Of a stretch of DNA of 59,845 nt, positions 8,437-16,438 are shown one piece after another. The stretch is from Pseudomonadota bacterium. GTDB lineage: Bacteria; Cyanobacteriota; Vampirovibrionia; Obscuribacterales; Obscuribacteraceae. A program made the position numbers and the translations under genes. The stretch's first letter is position 1, and the number at the start of each line of letters is the position of its first letter. Below the pieces are notes generated by a model that was not told where the DNA came from, searched no databases, and saw only the letters and a program-made list of their open reading frames with translations. Location of the stretch: positions 1-59,845 of the forward strand of contig JAJPJO010000374.1 of assembly GCA_021324135.1 (NCBI GenBank), given 5' to 3'.

Positions 8437-9090
8437 ATGACCGCACAGCAAAGCCACCAGATTAGCGAACCGTTGCCATTGACGGCAATGATCTTGTGCG
8501 GCGGCAAGTCGAAACGCATGGGCAGACCAAAAGCGTTTCTGCCGTATGAGGGCTCCACGATCATTTCGCACATCGTCAATACTTTGAATGAGATGTTCGT
8601 TCGCACCATACTGGTCAGCAACGAGCCCGATGCCTATCAAGATCTGGGCGTCGACGTAGTCAAAGATATACTGCCCTACCGCGGACCGATGGGCGGCATC
8701 CTCTCAGGATTGCTGACCTCTGAAACGGACTACGCATTTGTCATGGCTTGCGACATGCCGCTCGTTCCCGAGCGCCTGATTCGCGACATGGTAGCCGTGC
8801 GCCAGGGCTACGATGTCGTCGTTCTGGCGCATGAAGACGGGCTGGAGCCGCTGCTCGGAATCTACTCCACGTCGTGCATAAAACCGCTCGAGGAATCGCT
8901 CTTCGCGGGCAACTTGAGCGTTCAAGATCTCATCGGCGGACTGAAGACGACTACATTTCAATTAGAAATCGGTGAGTATGCCGTCGACATTTTGCCACCA
9001 TACTTCAATGTCAACACACCGCAAGATTATTCACGCTTGATCACCAAGCCAAATTCATCACTGCATAGATTTCCCGAACGCCGGAAGTGA
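8437..9090 (+). CDS. mobA: Molybdenum cofactor guanylyltransferase (MobA)
   Basis: It adds GMP to molybdopterin-bound molybdenum to form the guanine-dinucleotide cofactor of DMSO-reductase-family enzymes. The nucleotide-binding LCGGKSKRMGRPKAFLPYEG, the RGPMGGILSGL loop and the metal-binding ACDMPLV motif are all present in the expected order. An in-frame ATG at 8404 would add 11 residues, but it has no ribosome-binding site. The ATG at 8437 follows a GAGAAAG and is preferred. The gene is 47 bases after the enoyl-CoA hydratase gene and may be in the same transcript, although there is no obvious metabolic link. It implies that the organism makes at least one molybdoenzyme. Confidence 0.9.
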   Translation: MTAQQSHQISEPLPLTAMILCGGKSKRMGRPKAFLPYEGSTIISHIVNTLNEMFVRTILVSNEPDAYQDLGVDVVKDILPYRGPMGGILSGLLTSETDYAFVMACDMPLVPERLIRDMVAVRQGYDVVVLAHEDGLEPLLGIYSTSCIKPLEESLFAGNLSVQDLIGGLKTTTFQLEIGEYAVDILPPYFNVNTPQDYSRLITKPNSSLHRFPERRK

Positions 9091-9108
9091 AAGAAGGCAT
9101 TCGATCGC

Positions 9109-10215
9109 TTACGGAGTCACGTGCAACTCCTCGCCCAGAGAGTGCAATGCGTTCATGCCGGTCGCAGCGATGGCAAGAAAGTCAGGATTGATGGGACTGG
9201 TGTCCTGGCGAGTGATAAATGAATAGCGTCTCTGAAACTCGGCTAGGGGCATTCGCAATTCGCCGTCACCCACATTGGTGACGCCGTCTGCAGTGGTGCC
9301 GTAGCCACCAATTGCGGTACCATAATTGTGTCCCCACGGATTTCTCACTGTGACAGTACCATCGCTGTTATACGAGACGACCGTATAGGCATGATTCGGT
9401 ACTACAGGACTCGATGGGGAAGGCCGGTCCTCACGTTCTCCCTTGTTCGATCTGGGACCATGTGGAGTGGCTGCCTCCACGATTCCTCCCTGCGATAGCG
9501 TTTGTCTTATGTCTGCAGCGAGAACGTTGAGCGGTTGGGCACCGGTCACTTCGTTCAAACCCACTCTCCCGGTAAGGAGTTGGATGGCCTCAGCCATCGA
9601 GCCGCCGTGCTCGCCCTGCTGGGGAAATCGTTTCAAAAGCGCTGCTTCTAAGACAGACGCCCAGGGAGCGTAGTTATTTAAATTGTCCTTTTTTATGTCC
9701 GCATCAGTCACGTGCACGGGATGGCTCGGATCGCCGGGGAATGTCACTCTGTAACCCTCCGGTCCCATCGTGATCATCGAGGCGATCGCTTCAGGACCAT
9801 TGGGGCTGTTTGCCAGACCAGCCAGAGCGGACTCGAACCAACAATCGCCGTGACGGGCTTGATCCACGCCAAAACCGCGACCCTCTCTGCGAACACTATC
9901 GGCGGTGAACGGATGATACATGCCGAATTGTCTTGCCGTTTGATCGAGCAGGTTTGCGCCCTCGGCGATAAGTCCGCCAGTGATTCCAGCCACAGCGGCT
10001 TCAGCCTGTGCCTTTCTTATTGAGCTCGCATATATGTCTTCGACTGAGAAATCGAGAGCCTGAGGGTGCGCGCCAGGCTGCTGCTGAGCCATTCCTGCAT
10101 TTTGAGTTCTATGTCTTACTGAATCAACTTGACTGTGAAGCTCGTTTGTCAAACCATGGTTTCCAAATTCATGCCGTGAGCCGCGCTCGCTTCGATCGAG
10201 GGAATTATTCGCCAT
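9109..10215 (-). CDS. Calpain-like (peptidase family C2) cysteine protease
   Basis: The papain-fold triad of family C2 is present in order: Cys125 in RHGDCWFESA, His275 in NHAYTVV and Asn292 in RNPWGHN. The chosen start (ATG at 10215) has AGGTG seven bases upstream. A longer frame to 10356 has non-coding-like composition and overlaps a probable promoter. The first 110 residues are a polar, partly helical region with no signal peptide. A 368-residue protein with only the protease core suggests an intracellular or non-classically secreted enzyme. Its stop lies 18 bases from the convergent mobA stop. The kinase gene lies upstream in the same direction, but the 153-base gap carries its own promoter-like element. 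Regulation by calcium cannot be judged because no EF hands are visible. Confidence 0.85.
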   Translation of the reverse strand: MANNSLDRSERGSRHEFGNHGLTNELHSQVDSVRHRTQNAGMAQQQPGAHPQALDFSVEDIYASSIRKAQAEAAVAGITGGLIAEGANLLDQTARQFGMYHPFTADSVRREGRGFGVDQARHGDCWFESALAGLANSPNGPEAIASMITMGPEGYRVTFPGDPSHPVHVTDADIKKDNLNNYAPWASVLEAALLKRFPQQGEHGGSMAEAIQLLTGRVGLNEVTGAQPLNVLAADIRQTLSQGGIVEAATPHGPRSNKGEREDRPSPSSPVVPNHAYTVVSYNSDGTVTVRNPWGHNYGTAIGGYGTTADGVTNVGDGELRMPLAEFQRRYSFITRQDTSPINPDFLAIAATGMNALHSLGEELHVTP

Positions 10216-10276
10216 TTTTCTACACCTAGTAAAAGATAGGAACGACAACCGGTTCGGGGTGATTGGTTGTACTCTC

Positions 10277-10308
10277 ACTTTAAGTGCGAAAGCTAATGAA
10301 GTTATAAA
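10277..10308 (-). promoter_or_regulatory. Shared 32-nt upstream element, copy A
   Basis: Read on the minus strand, it begins TTTATAACTTCA and ends TTAAAGT. It matches copy B (13073-13104) at 26 of 32 positions. It ends 61 bases before the protease ATG. The conserved ends, ATAACTTC and TAAAGT, are spaced like -35 and -10 boxes, so a shared sigma-factor promoter is the simplest reading. Confidence 0.5.
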
Positions 10309-10368
10309 AACGGAAGGGGTCGCTAATTGCGCAGGCAATCCCGCATCATCGGTCATGCAAACCGAGCG

Positions 10369-12888
10369 CTATTCGTGCAAATTCGACCGAGCACCAGACC
10401 AATCACCATCGACGCCGGTGCTGCCGTAAATGACCTGGCAGTCGCGTCTGGCGGCTTTGAATTCGGCAATAGCCGCCTGAGATACTTTGCTGCATCCTGA
10501 AACGTCCAGGAACTTGAGCGTATGGATCTTCGATAACTGCATCAAACCTTTGTCACCGATCGCTGCGTTTTTCAACTCCACGCTGCTAATTTGGGGAAGG
10601 CTGGCCAGAACGGCTAGCCCTCGATCGCTTATCCGACAATTGTCCAATCGAAGTATTCTTAGCTTCTTGAGCGCGGACAAACGAAGGAGCCCGGCGTCGG
10701 TGACCCGTGTTGCATTCAGACTCAGCGTGTCCAGGTGCGGCAACTTTCTCAAGGTCTCGCAACCCAGGTCGCTTACCGGGCAGCCGTGCAGGTCAAGAAC
10801 CTCCAGCTTCGTAAGAGGCTGCAATTGGTCAAGACCGGCATCTGAGATCTTCGTGCCGCTAAGAAACAGCGTATCCAGCGATCGCAAAGTCGCCAGCGAC
10901 GGGCAGGCAGAATTTGTGATTCTGCAATGTATCAGGCAAAGCCAGCGAAGTTTTTTCAATCCGGCAAGCAGTTTGACACCATCATCGGTGACCATGGTGT
11001 CGGTCAATTCAACGGATTGCAAATCCTTCATCTGACTCAAAGGAATACAAACCTTATCGGAAAGCTTGCAGCGCGCCACATGGATCTCGCGCACATTTGT
11101 AAGTGGCGCCAGATGCGCAACAGCGGCATCGGTGACGTCCGAGTCACTCAAGCGGATGACCCGTATCGTTTTCATCTTACTCAGTTTTTCGCAGTTCTCT
11201 TCAGTTACGTTTTTTGCAAAATTCAAAGTGGCCGCTAGACGCTCTTTCTCGGGCATGGCTGCTAGATTCTTGATGAGGACGTCCGCATCTTGCTCGGACT
11301 CGAACCCTTTTGCATAAGGAATGAATTTTGCTTCGTGCTCGGGGAAGGCTTGGAAATCTGCGGCGTTTTTTTGCGATCCGCTCGAAGGTGTGGTGCCGGA
11401 TTTCACTTCATTAGTCTTTGGCTGCGTGGAAGCGTCGGTTGTAACGGTCGATTCCTCGTCTATAGGCAAAAGGCGATCTAAAGGTAAGAAACGAGACAGA
11501 GCAATCAAGGCGCTTCCAACTGCTATGACAGACGCTGCGATTACAAACGGTCGTTTTCTCGCCGAGAATCCCCAGCCCTCCGGCGTCGCTTTATCTTTAT
11601 CAGATGCAACATGACTGCCGACACCGGAATCTGGCCCGACTTCTCTAAGTGCGGACTGCAGCTCGTCAACGGTTTGGAAACGTTTACTCGGATCTTTGGC
11701 TAGCGCTTTCGCGACAATGTCTTCTAGAGGCTCGGACCATTTGCCTTCTGGGTGCCTGCTTTGCAGTGTGGGGGCATCGCTGGCAACTTGTTGCATCAAC
11801 AACTCCGCTGCCGTTCCAGCAACAAAAGGCGGTGAGCCGGTCAGCATCTCAAAGAGAATGCAACCGAGCGAGTAAATGTCGGTGCGCGCGTCAGCTTTCT
11901 CGCCGCGGGCTTGCTCCGGGCTCATGTAAGACGGTGTGCCGATGGGTATTCCCGGCCGCGTGATGTCCTGGTTCCGGTCGCTGTGCTTAGCGAGTCCGAA
12001 ATCGAGGAGCTTTATTTTCGGATTAGCGGATAATGCGCCGACAACAAGAATGTTTCTCGGGTTTAGATCGCGATGAATGATTCCCTTTTTGTGCGCGGAG
12101 GAAAGGACGTCACAGATTTGCAACGCCATTCTGATGGCAATGCCTTCAGGAGGAAGACTCTCGGACAGAACTTTATCAAGTCCTATCCCTTCCACATATT
12201 CCATGACCAGGTAAGGACAATTATCTGAAACTCCGAAATCGAATACAGCGACAAGATTGTCGTGGTGAAAACCTCCCATCAATTTCGCTTCTTCTTGAAA
12301 CCTCATCGTTTCTTCTGCATTCAAAGATTTACTGTGCAGGCGTTTCAAAGCGACCGTTTTTCGCAAATAGGTATCTCTGGCTTTATCCACCGTGGCGCTG
12401 GCGCCTGTACCGAGGCGCTCGAGAACCTCAAATCTGTGCGCGAACGTTTCTATCACGCCGGAAAAAAGGTCGGGCACGGCGGAAGGCATGCCACCAGAGG
12501 TGGTGAGGACGGTTCCGTTTGCAGCGGTCTTTCCGTTTCCGTCAGTGGGCATATCCTTTCCAAGTCTGCCTACTCCAACGGTAGTATCAGTGGCGATGCT
12601 CGCAGTCTTTGCCTCGATCAGCGGCTCAGCACACGAGCATGGTTCTTTGCGAAAAATCCACTGTGTGATGGAACCATCATGGCGCTCAGCGACTCGTTTC
12701 CCGCATCTCTCGCAAACTCTCCAGGCTGAAACGTCAGGTTCATGCTCTGCCGATTGCAGTAGTGTCTTCTTATCACACAGGCAGTTTTGCGTTCTAAATA
12801 TCCATTGCGTGAGGGTACCGCCGCGGCGCACGGGGATTGGTTTGCCGCATTGCTGACAGAGCTTGTTGGTTTGGTTCTGACTGTTCAT
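10369..12888 (-). CDS. Ser/Thr protein kinase with twin zinc-ribbon-like repeats and C-terminal leucine-rich repeats
   Basis: This is a Hanks-type kinase. The N-terminus has two copies of a CxxCGK...TQWIFR...CxC module (about residues 11-40 and 59-86), probably zinc-binding. The kinase domain follows at about 150-415, with GTGASATV, Lys182 in VALKRL, HRDLNPRN (Asp274; Asn where Lys is usual), DFG at 296 and GTPSYMSPEQARG. Then come one membrane segment (FVIAASVIAVGSALIAL) and about ten leucine-rich repeats of the AMN1-like kind. The LRRs would lie outside the membrane and could sense a ligand. An upstream ATG at 12957 would add 23 residues. I prefer 12888 because a promoter-like motif overlaps the extension, although its ribosome-binding site is weak. 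Targets are unknown; the calpain-like protease next door is a candidate partner. Confidence 0.85.
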   Translation of the reverse strand: MNSQNQTNKLCQQCGKPIPVRRGGTLTQWIFRTQNCLCDKKTLLQSAEHEPDVSAWRVCERCGKRVAERHDGSITQWIFRKEPCSCAEPLIEAKTASIATDTTVGVGRLGKDMPTDGNGKTAANGTVLTTSGGMPSAVPDLFSGVIETFAHRFEVLERLGTGASATVDKARDTYLRKTVALKRLHSKSLNAEETMRFQEEAKLMGGFHHDNLVAVFDFGVSDNCPYLVMEYVEGIGLDKVLSESLPPEGIAIRMALQICDVLSSAHKKGIIHRDLNPRNILVVGALSANPKIKLLDFGLAKHSDRNQDITRPGIPIGTPSYMSPEQARGEKADARTDIYSLGCILFEMLTGSPPFVAGTAAELLMQQVASDAPTLQSRHPEGKWSEPLEDIVAKALAKDPSKRFQTVDELQSALREVGPDSGVGSHVASDKDKATPEGWGFSARKRPFVIAASVIAVGSALIALSRFLPLDRLLPIDEESTVTTDASTQPKTNEVKSGTTPSSGSQKNAADFQAFPEHEAKFIPYAKGFESEQDADVLIKNLAAMPEKERLAATLNFAKNVTEENCEKLSKMKTIRVIRLSDSDVTDAAVAHLAPLTNVREIHVARCKLSDKVCIPLSQMKDLQSVELTDTMVTDDGVKLLAGLKKLRWLCLIHCRITNSACPSLATLRSLDTLFLSGTKISDAGLDQLQPLTKLEVLDLHGCPVSDLGCETLRKLPHLDTLSLNATRVTDAGLLRLSALKKLRILRLDNCRISDRGLAVLASLPQISSVELKNAAIGDKGLMQLSKIHTLKFLDVSGCSKVSQAAIAEFKAARRDCQVIYGSTGVDGDWSGARSNLHE

Positions 12889-13215
12889 ACCCCAACCGGC
12901 ATCAGCCTGGTCTGTGATTTGTTTATACCCATAACGAGAAAAGCTAATGTTCCGCATCGTGCATAGGAAAGACTACTTATTCGACGGTTCCCTCGATGGC
13001 TCCTCTGACGAATAGAGACGGACGCCGCACTTATATAAGGATTATCGTGGCGAAAAATTCGCTGTTTCGATCTTTATAACTTCACTAGCTTTTTTGCCTA
13101 AAGTATCGACCATGCACAGTTCGCTGACTGCTGAGAGTGAAATCTCGTTACTGCTTAAGCCGATGGACAGCGGATCTACCCCCTCTGTTCAACGCAAAAG
13201 AATGGAGTTGAAAAC
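12889..13215. other. Intergenic control region between kinase and small + gene
   Basis: This 327-base divergent region has no convincing gene. It holds copy B of the 32-nt element (13073-13104). On the kinase side, the minus strand carries a 10-base match CATTAGCTTT to the core of that element near 12939-12948, followed by an AT-rich stretch. The + strand also has TTATATAAGGATTAT at 13031-13045. Confidence 0.5.
13073..13104 (+). promoter_or_regulatory. Shared 32-nt upstream element, copy B
   Basis: On the + strand it begins TTTATAACTTCA and ends CCTAAAGT. It lies 111 bases before the ATG of the 109-residue gene. See copy A at 10277-10308 for the comparison. Confidence 0.5.
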
Positions 13216-13545
13216 ATGGTGAATATATCTGATATTGGAGCTGAAATGGGATTCGAAGTCGGAAAACATCTTGCGACGACGAATCTTACGAAAGAATACG
13301 ACCACGAAAGTTTCAAGGACAAACTGTCCATTTTGAAACAGTCTGATGCGAAGAACCAGAGCGCCGGTAACAAGCACCTGCATGGTTGTCCGATCGAAGG
13401 TGGTGAGAAACCTGTGGCAAACTCAGGCGCGAAGGAGCTGCATAAGGACAAATCGGACAACAAGGAAACGACTATGAAAAAAGAGTTTCAGTCGAACGAA
13501 CCAAAGCATTCTAAATACATAACGGGGTATGGGGTGAAGAGATAG
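13216..13545 (+). CDS. Small hydrophilic protein, 109 aa, unknown
   Basis: No family is recognised. The protein is strongly hydrophilic and lysine-rich, with a single cysteine (HGCPIEGG near residue 58), no signal peptide and no membrane segment, so it is probably disordered over much of its length. It is judged real because TGGAG at 13203-13207 sits eight bases before the ATG, a 32-nt promoter-like element shared with the protease gene lies upstream, and a strong hairpin follows its stop. A reverse-strand frame over the same bases has no such signals. The shared element suggests coregulation with the calpain-like protease, for which it could be a substrate or regulator; that is speculation. 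Confidence 0.6.
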   Translation: MVNISDIGAEMGFEVGKHLATTNLTKEYDHESFKDKLSILKQSDAKNQSAGNKHLHGCPIEGGEKPVANSGAKELHKDKSDNKETTMKKEFQSNEPKHSKYITGYGVKR

Positions 13546-13583
13546 AAGGAGCTCTTTATACATTCCGAATCTGCCTTGACTAG

Positions 13584-13614
13584 AAGGTCGTCTCCAATGG
13601 GGGCGACTTTCGTT
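13584..13614. terminator. Hairpin between convergent genes
   Basis: A 12-bp stem (13584-13595 with 13599-13610, three G-U pairs) encloses an AAT loop, with A-rich and T-rich ends and TTTCGTT following on the + strand. It lies between the stops of the 109-aa gene and the minus-strand gene ending at 13630, so it may stop transcription from both sides. Confidence 0.6.
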
Positions 13615-13629
13615 AATAGCCGTCAATGG

Positions 13630-13929
13630 TCACAGCAATTTCAATCGCACGCTATTCAATTCAGCTCGCACACTTTTCTTGGCGATGTCGACCTCGGTTA
13701 GTTTCTTGCTCAAGTCATTAATAGTATTCACAATCTGCTCGCTTGCTCGATCGAGCTCCTCATATTGCCGCAACAAATCTCGCTCTTTGGACTCTAACTT
13801 AGCCCTGTCCGAATCTTGCATCCAGCGATCGCTGTTCACATTCAGCTGAGCGCGGCTGCTTTGAGGTGGTGTCGCCAGTAGTGCACTGATCAGCAGCACA
13901 GCGACTGGTAATAAAGATCGGGATCTCAC
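13630..13929 (-). CDS. Small secreted coiled-coil protein, 99 aa
   Basis: A signal peptide (RSRSLLPVAVLLISALLATP) is followed by a short linker and a long charged helix (KLESKERDLLRQYEELDRA and onward) that should form a coiled coil, so this is a periplasmic or exported helical protein. I chose the GTG at 13929. It overlaps the upstream gene's stop by four bases (GTGA), has AGGAAAG in front, and places the signal peptide at the very N-terminus. A longer frame starting at 13989 would bury it. The overlap implies translational coupling to the TonB-C protein encoded just upstream, and the two products may work together in the envelope. Function is unknown. Confidence 0.65.
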   Translation of the reverse strand: MRSRSLLPVAVLLISALLATPPQSSRAQLNVNSDRWMQDSDRAKLESKERDLLRQYEELDRASEQIVNTINDLSKKLTEVDIAKKSVRAELNSVRLKLL

Positions 13930-15158
13930 TGTTTCTTTCCTGTGAATTGGAGATTGACCGGCTCGAGCGGCGCGAAGCCCTCTTTCCAAATATTCGTCGA
14001 TGCCACTTCCGGACCGACTGGATGAAGCTCGACATCACTGGTCCAGATTTTGCCTGTGCCATAGAGCAAGAATCCGAAGCTGACTTTGCGCGCTTCGGCA
14101 GGAACATCGAGAACCACGCTGTACTTCTTCCAATCATTGGTGCCCTTGATCGGTCGTGTCTCCATGTTGTCGAAAGTCAGCACCTTGCCTTCCGAACCAT
14201 CCACCCTCATCCATAACGCAGCTGCGTCATCCACCTTCTCCGTCTTTATCCATGCCGATAATTGCAGGCGTTTATCATGATAATGATCGGCGAGAAACCA
14301 TTGGGTCACTGTGCCAAAGCCGGGATTTTTGTCCGCGATCGATTTTAGATAAACGGAAGGCTTGCCATCGTGTGTGGTGGCATTGTCAAAACCGACCTCA
14401 TACCTTTCCGGAGAATCGCCTTTGAGCGCCCAACCCTCAGGCACTGAATCTTGAGAGCCTGACTTCAAGTTGGACTGCAGGTTTTCCCGCAAACGGATTT
14501 TCCACTCGGCACCATTCGAGACGTTATAATCGAAAGTAAAAGTTATATCGACATCAGCCGGCGATCCGTCCGGCAGGGGACGAAAGGGAGAGGCATTCTT
14601 GACGGCGGCAAGAGCAGCAGTATCTGCTTGCGGGCTGCCCGAAGTTTTCTCGAGTTTCAGATTGCTCATTGTGCCGTCATCCGTCAGTTTGAACGCGACC
14701 TGAATTTTCTTGCTTTCCTGGCCCTTTGGCGGGAACCAGGCTCGCTTTATCCTCCTCTGTAAGTCAGCCATGTACGGCTGAAATGAAATATCCTCGGAAG
14801 AAACACTAATCTTTTTGGGATCATTGGAAAGCGCAATGCTCAACTTGAGCGGCGCGGCTGGAGGCGCGCCCAAGGCGACTTGTTGCCAGACCGCCGCAAC
14901 CGCGGATTTCCCATCTTGCTCGGAAACTGATTTGTTGACCGGCACATCGGCAAGTTTCACATCGGTGATGTTGCCGTTTGCATCAACTTTACAGACGACA
15001 ATCACCTCTTTTGTGGTGATTGGATTTTCCTGTAGCTTTTCTTTGAGCTTCGTCTCCACGCGCCGGCAATAACTGCTTACCGGTCCGGCTGCATCAGCTC
15101 GGGGACTCGCATAGCAAAGAATAAACATCAACAAAAAAGATAATATGTATGCACGCAT
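13926..15158 (-). CDS. Exported TonB C-terminal-domain protein with beta-sandwich C-terminus
   Basis: A signal peptide (MRAYILSFLLMFILCYASP) precedes a region with two related segments. Residues about 25-125 contain a TonB-C-like strand pattern (VIVVCKVDANGNITDVKLAD). Residues about 130-210 are a clear TonB C-terminal-like domain (RIKRAWFPPKG, KIQVAFKLTDDGTMSNLKL, ending in DVDITFTFDYNV). Residues about 215-400 look like a jelly-roll ligand-binding domain (PEGWALKGDSPERYEVGFD, LQLSAWIKTE, GTNDWKKYSVVLDVPAEA). No N-terminal ExbB-interacting TM box is visible, so it is not a normal TonB. The ATG at 15158 fits the signal peptide better than 15203. A second protein with the same TonB-C signature is encoded at 37716-38843. 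Confidence 0.8.
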   Translation of the reverse strand: MRAYILSFLLMFILCYASPRADAAGPVSSYCRRVETKLKEKLQENPITTKEVIVVCKVDANGNITDVKLADVPVNKSVSEQDGKSAVAAVWQQVALGAPPAAPLKLSIALSNDPKKISVSSEDISFQPYMADLQRRIKRAWFPPKGQESKKIQVAFKLTDDGTMSNLKLEKTSGSPQADTAALAAVKNASPFRPLPDGSPADVDITFTFDYNVSNGAEWKIRLRENLQSNLKSGSQDSVPEGWALKGDSPERYEVGFDNATTHDGKPSVYLKSIADKNPGFGTVTQWFLADHYHDKRLQLSAWIKTEKVDDAAALWMRVDGSEGKVLTFDNMETRPIKGTNDWKKYSVVLDVPAEARKVSFGFLLYGTGKIWTSDVELHPVGPEVASTNIWKEGFAPLEPVNLQFTGKKQ

Positions 15159-15287
15159 AGCACAGTCTCTCTCAGCGGAGTCACGGTCTATTGGCCCGCT
15201 CACGCCAACACAAGTAAACGTTTGTGCCGGGCGAGTCAGACCCGGACAGTATACAACATGGCTGGTTATGAGAAGATTTGGCGCGGT

Positions 15288-16328
15288 TCAATTTCGATGC
15301 GCGGCTTCAACGATGGAAACCAGATCGCCGCCAACCGGGATGATCTCCAGGCACTCGAGCCCGGCCTCGCTTAGTAGTGATTTCCACTGAGCGGCATTTC
15401 GTTCTTTACCACCGGTGACGGCCAGCATGTTCAAATCACTCATCAATCGCTGCTCAAGCTGGGCGTCGGCGTGATCGACGACATCAGGCAGAACGAATTC
15501 AATGATCAGCAAGCGTCCGTTTTTTGGAAGAACGGCCTTGCAATTGCTCAAGATTCCGAGCGCAGCTTCATCCGTGTAACCATGCAAGAAATGCTTCATC
15601 ATATACACATCCGCTCCTTCGGGAACGGACTGACACAGATCGACAGCCAGAAGCCGGCAGCGCTCTTTCAGCGGCTCGAAACGAGCCTTAGCGCTTTCAA
15701 TGGCAGTCGGTCTATCAACAAGCATGCCGCTCACTTGCGGATAAGCCTCCAGAACCGCTGCAATAAGCGCGCCGCCGCCACCGCCGAGATCGGCCACGGT
15801 CTTGTATCTCGAAAAATCCCAGGCACGTGCGATAGGCATGTAGTCTTCGGCGGGCGCATGACCCATGACTGCTGTAAAAATCGACATGGCATTTGGATCC
15901 TTAGACCATCGCGATGCAATTCCCTCGCGCTCCATGATGCGCATGGCGTTTTCACCGGAGCGAATGCACTCCGTTAGATGCGACCAGCTGTCCGCCAACA
16001 AATCGGCCCAGAAAACAACCGCCGACCATTCAGAGTCAGGAGCGTCCTTGCGAAGCGGCTGACCAAGCCTTGTCAGAGCGAATATTTCCGGCGAGCGTTC
16101 GACCACGATGCCGAAGCTTGCCAGCGCCCGCAACAGTCTGTACAGCGAGTCCTTCTGCGCACCACATGCCTTTGCGAGGTCATCGACGGACCGCTCACCC
16201 TCGCCGATGGCATCGGCAATCTCGAGGCGAGCGGCGGCGCACAGAACTCGACTGCGCGCATAACCCATCGCCATCTCGGTCAAGCTCTTGTTCTTAATTA
16301 CATTGCCAATCGCCGCACTGGATTTCAT
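15288..16328 (-). CDS. SAM-dependent O-methyltransferase
   Basis: This is a class I methyltransferase of the acetylserotonin/hydroxyneurosporene O-methyltransferase group. The N-terminal 90 residues are the dimerisation winged helix (ADAIGEGERSVDDLAKACGA, LYRLLRALASFGIV). The SAM site is VADLGGGGGALIAAVLEAYP, followed by VDRPTAIE. The catalytic-region MKHFLHGYTDE carries the usual histidine, and LLIIEFVLPD is the late strand. It methylates a small hydroxylated molecule, but the substrate cannot be told. The start at 16328 has GGAGG seven bases upstream, and the longer frame to 16391 lacks one. It is divergent from the S41 peptidase gene and stands alone on its strand. Confidence 0.9.
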   Translation of the reverse strand: MKSSAAIGNVIKNKSLTEMAMGYARSRVLCAAARLEIADAIGEGERSVDDLAKACGAQKDSLYRLLRALASFGIVVERSPEIFALTRLGQPLRKDAPDSEWSAVVFWADLLADSWSHLTECIRSGENAMRIMEREGIASRWSKDPNAMSIFTAVMGHAPAEDYMPIARAWDFSRYKTVADLGGGGGALIAAVLEAYPQVSGMLVDRPTAIESAKARFEPLKERCRLLAVDLCQSVPEGADVYMMKHFLHGYTDEAALGILSNCKAVLPKNGRLLIIEFVLPDVVDHADAQLEQRLMSDLNMLAVTGGKERNAAQWKSLLSEAGLECLEIIPVGGDLVSIVEAAHRN

Positions 16329-16438
16329 CTGCTTTCCTCCGCTCGGAGGAGGAGTATACACTACCGGCATTGCCCGCTCCCATCGTTTCACCAGACTCTG
16401 ATATCATGAGCCCGGTATCAGTAATAACTGAGAGCACC

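Noticed and set aside
9109-10356. Longer calpain-like protein starting at 10356
   Set aside because: The extra 47 residues overlap the 32-nt promoter-like element and have no ribosome-binding site; the ATG at 10215 does.
13176-13463. Minus-strand frame of 95 residues opposite the 109-aa gene
   Set aside because: It has no ribosome-binding site and odd composition. The + strand gene has a Shine-Dalgarno site, an upstream element and a following hairpin.
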